Of a stretch of 64,000 nt of DNA, positions 34,701 to 45,640 are shown one piece after another (within the stretch, counting starts at the first letter, position 1; every line of letters begins with the position of its first letter). The position numbers and the translations under genes were made by a program. The stretch lies in contig NW_001799022.1 of assembly GCF_000165425.1 (NCBI RefSeq), forward strand, positions 62,001 through 126,000. Reading direction: 5' to 3'. The notes below the pieces were generated by a model, which did no database searches, was not told the DNA's origin, and worked only from the letters and a program-made list of their open reading frames with translations. The DNA is from Paramecium tetraurelia (Eukaryota; Ciliophora; Oligohymenophorea; Peniculida; Parameciidae).

Positions 34701-37229
34701 GACTAGATTCTTGTAAGCATGGCCAGAGAGATAATGGCATACTCCATCTGAAATGTAGATCGTAAGATTAACTTACAATGATGAAGTGGATCATGGCAAA
34801 ATTGCTATTGGAGATAGAGTATTAAATGCCATGGTTGTTTTAGAAAATTATTAATTTGGAACTTATGACTTGAACGATGATGCTCCTAATGAAATCAGCA
34901 CTATTCCTTATACTCATTTGGAAGGAAGATGGCATTACATATATCTTGGATATAAGAGACAATTGTAACAAGCTAACTACTTTGTATTTGATGGAGATGA
35001 AATTAAACACGCCGCAAATGAGAAATTATTACATAAACCACTTGGTGATTTCATTCATTTGATTTTGGGAGGAGAAAAGGATGTTGCTCCATTCTAAGGT
35101 TTATTTACTGAAGTAGCTGCTCATTTTGGAGTTGGATCATTCATAGCATCAGGTGAAGATTTGATGAAATCAATTGACACTAGTTTTGCTTTACCTTAAG
35201 AATTAACCGTTGATTATATTCATAAACAAAAACATGGTTAACAATAGTTAATTGGTGAAAGTGATAATAATGAAGGTAGTGAAAGTACTGGTGATACTTG
35301 GAGTGGAGTAGGAGAATATGCTATTTCTGGTTGGTTTAAGATTGCAGAAACTTAAGTGAAGAAAGAAGGAGAGATAAATTCACCTTGTTAAATATTATTC
35401 AGGATCACTAACAATGATAAAGAACATTTAAGTGATCGTAAATCATAAGGAGATAGAGCATTACATGCTTAAATATGTACTAGTGACACTGTTAAATTGA
35501 GTACTTATACATTGAAAGGATTAAAGGATTGGAATGAAGCTAAATTCTTAGAAGAAAAAGTGGAACTTGGTTACTCAAAGAAGGCATGGGCATATTTATA
35601 TATGGCTTATAATGAAAATGTTGGTGAAGTTCACACTTTATTACACCTATTTGAGGAGGATAAACCAGTTATTTTCAAAGGAGTTCAACACTTTGTTCCA
35701 CATTTCATAGGAATCTATGTGGGCAAGGATCCTCATAGTAGAAGATTCTAAGGAGAGTTGTAGAAATGGGTTGCTTAATACGGATAAGGAGCATTTGTTG
35801 ATGTAATGAAGAAAGGCTATGAAGATACACTACCTAACTTTAGACATATTCAAATTAATTAAAAATATCTCTGGTTTGAAAAAGAAGATAGAATTATTTA
35901 AACACCAGAAAAGGTTGAATAGACATTCACATCTGAAACTGAATCAGTCGATGAATATGCAGTTGGTGTTTGGACTAGATGGTTAATAGCATTCCCTACT
36001 ACTCTGACTGATAGAGCAGATGTCCACACTATTTTCAGATTCTCAAGCACACATCAATATTAAGACAAGAGTGAATTGGGTAATAGGGTATTGTCAGCCT
36101 TCCTTACAAAAGGAAATTACGAATTCAGTACATATGATGCATCTAAACCTGCCAATGCAGTTGATGCTTAATTGCCTTATGAAAATATTGAAGGTGAATG
36201 GACTTATGTTTATGCTGCCTATAAGAATAAGAATTTCTATGGCATGGTCTTATTTAAGGATCAATAAAAGGCAGCCCATCTAAACATGGAAGTGACTCAT
36301 CAAGTGTTAACTGGTTATGCTCATTTTGTCTTAGGAGCTAATGAATTCGGATATAAAGCATTCCATGGCTGGTTCTATGACCCAAGAATATTCTTAGGTG
36401 CTGGAAGTTACATCAGTGAATCCCAAAAGGTTGTAGAGATGATCCATAAATTACACAGAAAATTGCCAGTAACACCTTAATAGGCTGAAGATTTCAAATG
36501 GCCAGTCTCTTTGTTGGATACAACCAATCAGGATGACCTTGATTCTAAAAAGGATTAATTGAACTTTGAATTCACAGACAAGGCAGAAATGTAATCCTAT
36601 AGTATTGGATTCTGGTTCCAAAATGCTATGTTACTTCCTGAAATGGAAAATGATTTCACTTCTTTAGTTCGCTTAACCACCAATGGACCTGATCTTGCAG
36701 CAGACGATAAGTTTATTGGAGATAGAACCTTAGCATTCTTTACAAAGACCGATAAGTTGATGGCTAGTACTTATACAATTAAGGATCCATCATTTGAACC
36801 ATTGTCCCATACTTTCGACATTAAAGAGCACCAGTGGACATTCGTGTACTTTGGATACGAGAAACCTCACGCCAGAGCCTATGTACTCAATCCTAATGGA
36901 CCAACTGAGAAGATTTTCATTGCTTAACACATAGTCCCTAATGCTTTTTACTTAAGAGTTGTAAATGATCTTGGCCATCCATCTTTTTGGGTATATTATT
37001 ATTTTAATAATTACAGGGTAAAATCTATGGATTAAAGGTCAATTTCGGTGAAGGTAGCTATTTTGAGAATCCATTGGAATTAATTGACAAATGGCCTTAT
37101 GATCCAAAAAAACATTCTGACATTGATAAATAAGGAGATAAAGTCTTATGTATTTCTATATTTCTAATTACAATAGCTATTAATTCTGCCAAGGTCACAA
37201 AACAAAAGAGTGATGATGCCAATGAATGA
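28748..37229 (+). CDS. Giant secreted protein with ten tandem ConA/laminin-G-like domains
   Basis: About 2,780 residues. A signal peptide (MKKTLITFLLLMVVVISTKI) is followed by a helical domain (to about residue 215), an acidic Glu/Gln/Thr-rich stalk (29,400-30,620), then ten repeats of about 180 residues from 30,760 to 37,090. Each repeat has the same skeleton: EYAVGLWFRW-type start, GDRALxVF, FSTYD, an [EQ]W[TY][FY]VYFGY core strand and a late G-A/S-[YF]-I/R-E turn, for example EFIWTYVYFGYDN, GHWNYVYFGYIRH and HQWTFVYFGYEKP. This is a beta-sandwich pattern of the concanavalin/laminin-G superfamily. I found no C-terminal membrane helix; a hydrophobic VLCISIFLITIAI reading near 37,150 is removed by a 27-nt intron. 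Five or so introns in all. It is likely a surface or trichocyst-tip/extracellular glycan-binding protein (inference). Confidence 0.9.
30296..30540 (+). repeat. Acidic Glu/Gln tandem repeat in the giant protein
   Basis: Short imperfect units (about 15-21 nt) encode GEVQQE, EEAEVKQEEGEQKQEE and similar over roughly 80 residues. Gln is written mostly as TAA, so in the standard code the tract looks full of stops on this strand while another frame reads poly-Lys and the reverse strand poly-Leu/Phe. The unit length varies, suggesting expansion and contraction by slippage. Confidence 0.8.
30760..37090 (+). repeat. Ten ~560-620-bp tandem ConA/LamG-like domain repeats
   Basis: Approximate repeat starts: 30,780; 31,437; 32,095; 32,752; 33,385; 34,030; 34,630; 35,300; 35,920; 36,555. 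Spacing is regular and the core strand (WTYVYFGY type) recurs near 31,084; 31,730; 32,401; 33,018; 33,681; 34,297; 34,927; 35,590; 36,197; 36,835. Protein identity between units looks low, perhaps 25-35 percent by eye, so the duplications are old. Confidence 0.85.
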
Positions 37230-37318
37230 GCTATAAACTAATAGATCAGTATTTATTTTATATCTTTCAATACAAGCATATATAAATTTAATCTTTCTGA
37301 GTACAATAAAATAAACTA

Positions 37319-38067
37319 TCAATTTTTTAATGCATCCTTCAATCTACTCTTTCTTTGATTTCCATTCATCTACGCTAAAATACGTTACATCAAAGCAGCC
37401 TTATAAGGATTGTGTTGATCAATGTCTCTAGACAACTGTTTCGGATCGAGGTACTTTTTCCTTATATAATCAAGATCATTTCTAAGAATACAGTTTAAAT
37501 TTACAGTCTCTAGAGATATACCTTATGAACATTATTTATTTAAGTGTTGTCATTAGCAGTCTATACTTATACTCTCTATTTCTTAGGAGCATAATCATCT
37601 AGAATGTCCTAATCCTAGAACACATTATAAGTCTATTGCTACTATTTCCTCTCCTATAGAGGTTGATCCTGATGTTGCATTTATTGAGGTTAATTTAATT
37701 GATACCCTCGATCTGTCTACCACTATTCTGAGCTTGGTTATTTGAATATATTGTCTTGCATAACTTATTTCCGTATTCGTTCTTCATTAAAATTCTTTCG
37801 ACTTAATGTTGTTCTCTCTTGGGATGAAGCTTAAAAAGATTAAACCTAAGGTTGTTTGTATTACGATTGAAGTTGCCCAATTTTAAAAGGAGATTCCTAC
37901 TTTATTGGAGATTGTTGCAGTTAAAATTTAGGTTGCTGCTAAGAGAATTTAAACTAAGGAATTTATTATTATTGAGGTGCCATTTGCATATCATATCCAA
38001 GTTTCACTTAATCAAACATTTCATCTTCGAATAAATGCCTGTATTTGCTATAAAATTATTATGACAT
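37319..38067 (-). CDS. Gln-rich protein with charged C-terminal helix, unknown
   Basis: From ATG 38067: MSQQFYSKYRHLFEDEMFDQ, then a Gln/Pro-rich middle (PQFKFSQQQPKFQLQQSPIK), a DILDDYAPKKQRVQVQ segment, a 23-nt intron near 37,500, and a C-terminal NDLDYIRKKYLDPKQLSRDI with DQHNPYKAALMQRILAQMNG, ending SRLKDALKN at TGA 37,319. About 240 residues. The last 60 residues are ordered and helical and could be the functional part; the rest is low-complexity. No family is recognised. It starts 50 bp downstream of the end of the vWFA gene on the same strand. Confidence 0.7.
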
Positions 38068-38116
38068 TATTTATAATTATATATGTATAATCATAAATTA
38101 GTAACAATCATCCGCA

Positions 38117-41100
38117 TCAATACTTTTAACAAACCTTCTCTTACAGTAGTTGTCCAATTTAATCAATTTTTACATTTTCCTTTAATGTTCCCTTACCCAT
38201 TTTTTATTGAAATACCTAACAAACCTTTTGTAAAGATTTAGACTCTTTAATTTCAGTGCAAATTAAAATATCTATTTTCTATCTGAGTTCTTAATTGACT
38301 TATGCAAACAAATCCATCGACACATTTGGATAATCAGCATCCCCATCAGTGTAAAATACAACGGTTTAACTAATTTAGATATTTCATAATAATTTACAAA
38401 TCGAATTGTGAAATACATCTTTAAATAGCATAGAATACTAAAAGAAATGCATTCTCAAAATTTGTCCCTCCAGACATCATTTAAAATTACTTAACTTGCT
38501 CCTATTAAGGGATTTCTTCAGGTTGATTACTCCCAACAACAAATCTAGCATCATCACTAAATTGAATAAGCGAAATTCTATTGTTTGGATACTTCCGCAA
38601 CTCTATAAAACATTACTAAATTGCTTCCATCAAGATCTTCCACTTTTACCCTGCCATAGACCCAGATTCATCAATTACTAATATAAAATGATGGCTTTGA
38701 TTCCATTATTCTAATTCCTTTTAAAAAAATCTGCAATTCAAATAATTGCAAATGACTTTACCAACCTTATAATTCCAGTAAGTTTGATAGTTCAATTAAT
38801 GCTATTTTAATTCTTCATTATTTTTGAAATTGCAAAAATTCCAAATTTTATATCTTAATTTCAAATCTACCCATTTTCTTAGATCTTGCACTTGCTAATC
38901 ATAAACATAATAATCATCCTGCAATTCTTCACAAGTCAACAATGATAATTTTTGATCAATCAAAATACCCTTCATGCCTCTAATAATTAATATTTATTAC
39001 TTCTAATTTAATGTCCAGTAGAACATTTATGTTTATGTTTCTTTAAAACATCTTGATCACATTTTCTTCCACAAAATGGACAGGATTCAGAACACCCTAT
39101 TTATATCTTCTTAAATTCGCTTATTTGATCATCAAGATCTCTTATTATCAAATCTTATTAGTATTATTTTAATTCGAGTATATAAGTATTCATCTCAACT
39201 TCCAGTTAATCTAAAAACATTTTTAAAATTGGTATTCTTCCATCCTCTCCAATTTACAAATAATATTAAATTATATCCTATTCTGATTTGTTTTTATTTT
39301 ATTACTCTACCTATGCACCATTCGATCTTTTATTATCTTCATTTTAATTTCGAGGGATTGCGAAGCCAGCTTAAGAATCAGATTCAATTAACCTTGATCC
39401 TTAAATGCTTCTTTAAACCAAAATAAGTTCAAATATAAATTTGTAGACTAGAGAACCAGGCTCAATTAAATGATGATATTCTGATTTAATGTAGTATTTA
39501 GATCTTTATGGGAACTTAAATTTTTTATTCATTTAATTGACAATCTACCGAGTATTCTGGTATTTCTCTATCAAAACCTCTATTTTCCTTAGTTTTTATT
39601 ATATCCTTTGTTTCACTTATGATATTTTTTTATCTACATGATTTTCTATAAATTTTTTATGATTTAGAACATATTCAAGAATATCCTGATCTGATATATC
39701 TCTAATCTAATGGCCAAAGATATTCTAATCTAATTCCTTAATTACTGATTTACAAGAGCCTCTCAAGGGATTTAGATATTTTTGAATCTCGTTGATCACA
39801 TCCTCCTTCTTAGGTAAATTTAACTACTCTACAATTTTTAGATGAAATAATTTAGCTTAGGTTTCGCTCAATTCTCTTTCAGCGGTAAAATGTAAATCAA
39901 ACCCAGGAGTATCTTCAGGAGGGATGTATTTTGAATAAAATTGCTAATCAGATGAATATAATTAGTAACATAATTATGTCAAAGTTTCATTGTCATCCTA
40001 ATTTTACTTTATCTTAATGTATTAAATAAGACTCTTAGATTATTGATTTATGTTGCCAATAAGAAAATCTATTTTGAAAATGTTTGGAAATGGATATATT
40101 ACTTGAAATCCCTTCAAAATGTAAACCTTTTCTTGCTGATTTTCTAAATTTAGCACTCTCTCAAGAAAATCTAAGATTTCTTAATAAAAATTGTTAGAAT
40201 ATTTTGGTGGTTCTGTAACAGAAATTAAGTTTAGAAAATATGAAAAATCTTTTTCATTAGATATCACATATTCGAAAAAATGTAAAAGAATATCATTTGC
40301 TTTGCTTAATGTTATAATTTAAAATAGATTCTTCAAAATTCTCTACCAGGTATTTAAAAATATTTATTGCTCAAAACAACATTGCACTATAAGATAGAAG
40401 ATGTCAATCAAAGTTTGTTAGAATACAATTGCTTTCAGCATAAGCCAATCATCTTAATCAATTTATGAGAGCCAATCTCGATGCTTTAAACAATTATGGG
40501 TTGTTTGAATACTCTTCAGTTTCATAGCTGCCTCCATTACTATAAAATGATCTGGTAATTGTAATTGTAAACACCTGTAAATAGTATTTACTTATTATTT
40601 AGTAAATTATAATCTAAGGCTTAGCAATCTAATGATTTCAATCTATTCTATTTGACTTTTAGGCTTTATAAAATCATAAAATTTATAAAATTGGCTTGTT
40701 ACACTTGGGAATTGATAATACTAGAATATCTTAACTTACTCATCTACATATTATATGTGTTATTTAAAATTTTGAGTACTGTCAATTACTAAACTATAGG
40801 ATCTCAAGCTAAAGTATTTATCAAAATGGGTTTCTATAAGTTTTTCGATGTTAATATTTTCTAATACAGATTTAAGAATTTAAGTGCTCTATTATGTCAA
40901 CTCTTTTAAATCATTCCAGTCTCCTATTTCATATATTGATAAACTTTCTGCAAGACTTTAATAATGTTCATTATATGCATCAAATTACATGAATAAATCA
41001 GAATCTTGGAGTGATTCTTCTAAGTTTATGACATTTTCTTATAAATACTAAATAATTGAGTTGGATGCTTTTCTGTAGCGTATTGAACTATTAGATAATT

Positions 41101-42007
41101 TAGATTAGATTTTGGATCCATATATACTAGATTAAAAGATGCCAGATTAAAATTAATTTATAGATATTCTTGATGATGCATATTGAGATTAAGTAGGCCT
41201 AAATTAAATGACAGATTAAGAAAGGGCTGATTATTTTTGTTTTTGAGGTTCCTTCTACAATTAATGTTATTTACTGATTAGCCAATAGTAAAACAATAGT
41301 TTATGGTAGATTATTCTTTTCTTTACTGAGATTGCTGGAGATTGTTTCATATAATTTAGGATATCTTCATAATTTAATTCATCTTTCTTTAATAAAGTCT
41401 AAATAAACTCATCAGCGTTCTATGATAGCTGATCATTATTCAAATTATAAGTCAATGAATTATTGATAATAAGTTTAAAGTATTTTGAATGTTTTGAAAA
41501 TTCTAATAAATTGATTTACTCATCTATTCCTTTTTATTAGTTTTAAATCATTTTTACTAACTATGAATATTGATTGCTGTATAATCGCTAAACCAATTAT
41601 TTCAAAAATTCATAATGCCACCAAATAGATGCTATTATATCCCCGATCACTTAATGCAAAATATATAGATTTTATTGATTTAATCTAGCAATTTATTTAT
41701 ACTTAAATAAAACAAGATTTTAATAAAAATTAATGTAAGATCCTTTGTTGAAATACATGTATCCGATCAGTTCAAAAAAATTGATTCTCTCTTCATCCAT
41801 ATGTGAAATTAAATCTATATTGTGTTTGATTGACAAAGGTATATCGAAATATAAATAAAATTCTTGCATTCTCAATAGAGCCATAACATATCCATTTAAC
41901 TTATAGTCCAAAATCAAATCACTAACTTCTTGAAATTCTTGCTTTGAAATTGTCAGGGGAGATTTCGAGAGTATAGAATTTACTATTTCTTTTGCCCGAT
42001 TTTCCAT
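38117..42007 (-). CDS. Large vWFA-domain protein with CPFC zinc-like motif
   Basis: Roughly 1,250 residues from MENRAKEIVNSILSKSPLTI to TGA 38,117. The C-terminal third holds a von Willebrand factor A domain with an intact MIDAS: SHHFILVIDESGSMAG (DxSxS), RISLIQFSDDARFVVGSNQP, MSGGTNFENAF (Thr), VVFYTDGDADYPNVSMDLFA (Asp). Before it lies a Cys/His motif CPFCGRKCDQDVLKKHKHKC, C-x2-C-x3-C...H-x-H-x2-C, likely a zinc site. The N-terminal 800 residues are helical and unrecognised. Related vWFA proteins with the same CPFC motif are, to my knowledge, common in ciliates but of unknown function. The metal ion bound at MIDAS usually supports ligand binding. Many introns were not individually placed, and I assume one gene rather than two. 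Confidence 0.72.
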
Positions 42008-42824
42008 TTATAATTAATAGTAACTATATTAAATTAACTATTAAAATTGATGAATAAAAAATTATTATCAGCTTTGAATCATAGCAAATATTATTCTACT
42101 CCATTAAACTCAAAAGAACAAGAACTTATTTTGGACATTCTTTAAGAGCTTTATATAATTAATCTAAATTTATAAAGCCCATTTTTCATATAAATTTGGA
42201 TGAACCTTTATTCTAATATATAATTAAAATAAATACCTTGTTACAAAACTAACTAATACTAATGTAATTAAGCTACATCTTTTATAATCTCGATCTAAGA
42301 TTTGACAATTTACAAAATAATTAAACAAACATCAATATATTTCTAAAACTGAAAATTTTTAATGCTTATTGATTTAATATTTCCAATATTAAATTCATTT
42401 ACAAAATTAGTTGAATTTATTGAACTATTTTAGATAAAGATAATAAATTTCAGAAGTCTAATTGTGTACTAGATACACTGTCTTAAATTTTTGTTTTGTT
42501 AAATAAATATGATATTTTTTTTATTTTTCATGTTCTTTCAATTATAAATTTAATTTGTATTTATAATTATACAAATATGAATTTAATATATCTGATCAAT
42601 CTTATTAATTTTCTAAAACAGAATATCAATTCATAATATTTTATAAGGTGGGTCAATAAACAATTTATATTAAAACACTCAAGTATGGAGAATAAAAAGG
42701 GTTACCTAAGATTAGATAATATACTCAAAGTTTTGATAATCACAAATCAAAATACTGATTATCTAAATCAATAGAATTTAAATTATAATAATCAATAAAA
42801 AATGAGTATATAAAGTTAATCACA
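42008..42824. other. Intergenic, very AT-rich
   Basis: The 817 bases between the vWFA gene start and the CDH1 gene end contain only AT-rich sequence with long A/T runs. I see no coding-like frame on either strand. Confidence 0.5.
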
Positions 42825-44547
42825 TCAACGTATACTGATATTCTGTGGAACCAATTAGCATTTATTATTTTATGATTCACCAAAACTTTAAGGATAGATA
42901 TTCCAAAATCTCAATGTCTCATCTCCTGCTCCAGTTACAATGGTATATCCATCAGGAGACATAGCTAAATAGAGAACACTTAAAATTAATAAATGATATC
43001 TTACCGACTAGTGTGACCAACCAAAGTTGCAATTCTTTTCATTCCATTACATTTCCACAAAATAATCTAATGCTGACTGTAACCATGAGTAGAAATGAGT
43101 TCATTTTCCATCTTACTGAACATTAAATTGCAAACTTAACTTCCAGTATCTTCCTTTGATAATAGTTTTCCTTCTAAAGCATTCCAAAATCTGATAGTTT
43201 TATCTGCAGTTCCTCCACCACTTGCTAATAATCCATGTTAATGAGGACTCCAAGCTATAGCTTTAACAGCTGCTTAATGTTCTGTGAATTTGAATATTGG
43301 CTTATCATGTTAAGCTGCACTCCAAATGTATAATTTGTTATCATTTCCTCCTGATGCTAGTAATTGACTGTCTGGTGACCATTTCAATCCACATACCTCT
43401 TATTTATGAGCAGTCTATTTAAAGAAGTAGTCTTCCTTTTATCTTAAATCTCTTTAAAGTATTGATTTATCTCTTGAACCACTACTTAACATGCTCTCAG
43501 CAAAACATAGGGTTCCTACTCTGGCAACATGACTTTTATAAGTCCTTACTTTTTATAATTTACAAGCATCCCATATTTAAACTTCACCATTGTTTGTTCC
43601 CACACCCAAAAATGGTCCTCTCAATGACCATCCAACACTTGTTACTATATCATTACTTAGATCAAGTAGCTTTGTTACTTTTGATGATTGGGCATTCCTA
43701 CTTTTAAATTAGAATTGTACCACAAATACACACAGTTACTAAGTGCTACAGAAAGGGTATTTTGATTGCTCCAATCTATTAAATTTAGATAGAAATCATC
43801 TTATAATTATGGGGCATCCAAAACTTTAAAAGGCACTTTTGGAATTTTTCTTATGTATTTCCCATAATAGCTGGACATAGTTTCTGGCAATGCGAAGTAT
43901 TTATGATCCACCAAAGGACTTTTATTATTTTCATATTGTTTACCTATTGTAATTTTTTGGATCTATAGAATCTATATAATGAAGATGTTCATTCTTGTAT
44001 TAGAAATTATTTTGGTTCACAAATTTCAATGAACCATTTTCTGGCTCCATTACAGGCTCCTAATCAAGAATTTATTATTTATATAGCATTTCCAATGCAG
44101 CCTAAGATGATGCAATGTCTTGGGCCGGAGCCTTAGTTTCAGATAGTATATTGAATTTCTTCTTGATCATTGGGATGAAACGATCTCCAGCACAACTGTT
44201 TCTTCTCTTCTAATCTGAATTTCCTAAATTGATTAAATTTTCCTATTGCTGAGCACTAATAGGATCTGGTTGCTTCCCATGGATCATAGTCTGAATCTTG
44301 GACAATGAAGTCTGAGCGCATGAACTAGAACAATCCTAAAATATGATATCCCTATTACTTGAAGTTTTAGCTATGACATTTACAAACAAAAATAAAATTT
44401 ATGTTTGACATAAATTTTACTTGAAACCTTTATACAACTACTAAATTAATTTATTGCTGTTTTATTTATAGAAAGCCACTCCTCTTCACTCTCTTATATA
44501 TCCAACACAAAGGTAGTATTTTTATGGCTTTTGGCTCTCAGCTCCAT
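42825..44547 (-). CDS. FZR1: APC/C activator CDH1/FZR1 (fizzy-related WD40)
   Basis: An APC/C co-activator with all docking elements: a C-box ([13 protein letters not shown]), the CDH1-type entry to the propeller [20 protein letters not shown] then [22 protein letters not shown] repeats including [15 protein letters not shown] and [20 protein letters not shown], and a C-terminal IR tail (PQNISIR, TGA at 42,825). LDAPxLQDDFYLNLVDWS favours CDH1/FZR1 over CDC20. It targets mitotic cyclins and other substrates for ubiquitination in late mitosis and G1. Introns of about 23-25 nt. The ORF stays open upstream in the same frame from ATG 44,379 (MSQLKLQ) to ATG 44,547 ([20 protein letters not shown]); I give the longer form, but the shorter start is possible. 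Confidence 0.92.
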
Positions 44548-45225
44548 TAATCATAATTAGAAATAATCAAAATAGATTATAAGTCAATATAAAACTAAAA
44601 CTTCTTGTCTTATCTGGTCGACTGATTGGACCTGTTTAGTAAAACATAGTATGATAATTGTTTGATAATTAATTCTTTTTGGTATTTCTCCTTGTTCTGG
44701 TATATTAAGAAATATAAGACAGAAGAATTTTATATTGGCAAAAATTAGAGGTTTCAAGTTAATATTCTAATATTTGCTGATATTATAGCAATTTTTAAGA
44801 TAAATAAAATTTATTATATCAATATAACTAATTTTTTTCAACCTATTCTTTGCAACCTAAAGACAAACACTCGAATTTATTTAGAGATCAATTTACATAT
44901 TAAGACTAGCTTTCTGATTTATTTGACAAAATATTTGAGTTTTGATTTTTCATAAAGTTGTTTTAGAAGAAATCATTATAAATAAACGATATAAAATATC
45001 AACTATTTCAGTAGTGAATTCCATAATATTTAACAAATCATTAATACAGAATGTTTATAAGGTATTTCAATATTGATAAAATGAATATCATCCAAAAAAA
45101 TACTTAAAACTGCTTTAGATTAAATAAACTATTAAATATATTAATATTGTTTTATTATTCTTCTATAATTTAAATTCAAATACATATAAAATAATATATA
45201 TATGGATATTTATACTCCATTTTTT
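44548..45225. other. Intergenic, AT-rich
   Basis: The 678 bases between CDH1 and the LC8 gene hold no coding-like frame. Several TATA-like runs are present but are uninformative in DNA of this composition. Confidence 0.45.
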
Positions 45226-45599
45226 TCATCCTGACTTGAAAAGGAGAACTGATTTTCCATTCGATAAAAAATCAAAAAATGTTAAAAGTTCTAAATCATA
45301 ACTTAAGGAACATCCAAAGTTAGATCCAATAATGCATTGCCATTCACCTTCGCCCTCTATTAAAATAAATGACAGCTTATACTTTTCTTATATTCTTGAT
45401 TAGTTTTTATATGTTTGATCAATTCCACACACACATCTTTGTCTAAAGTATATTTTTTGAATAACTCATCTAATTCTAAAAGAATATGGTAAATGTTTGT
45501 CTTACTTAATAAGATGTCTTTCATAAACTTTTGATTTAATTCTGAACTTCTAACACGAATAGGTGGAAGATCAACCTGCTTTTCTTCATCTGAATCCAT
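45226..45599 (-). CDS. Dynein light chain, LC8/DYNLL type
   Basis: 115 residues with one 26-nt intron (about 45,359-45,384). The C-terminal half is LC8: EWQCIIGSNFGCSLSYDLE, then LLTFFDFLSNGKSVLLFKSG, aligning with human [20 protein letters not shown] and IYFYLGQVAILLFKSG. The N-terminus MDSDEEKQVDLPPIRVRSSE is longer than in canonical LC8 (89 aa), and the loop THETKHF is changed to SYDLELL, so this is a divergent paralogue. LC8 dimers bind dynein intermediate chains and many other linear motifs; in ciliates some are axonemal. Whether the altered groove still binds canonical TQT peptides is unclear. Confidence 0.88.
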
Positions 45600-45640
45600 C
45601 AGTTTTATATAATTAATTAAATTAATATAATATAATTAAC

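Noticed and set aside
37140-37175. C-terminal membrane anchor of the giant protein
   Set aside because: The hydrophobic stretch coincides with a 27-nt GTA...TAG intron; splicing removes it in frame.
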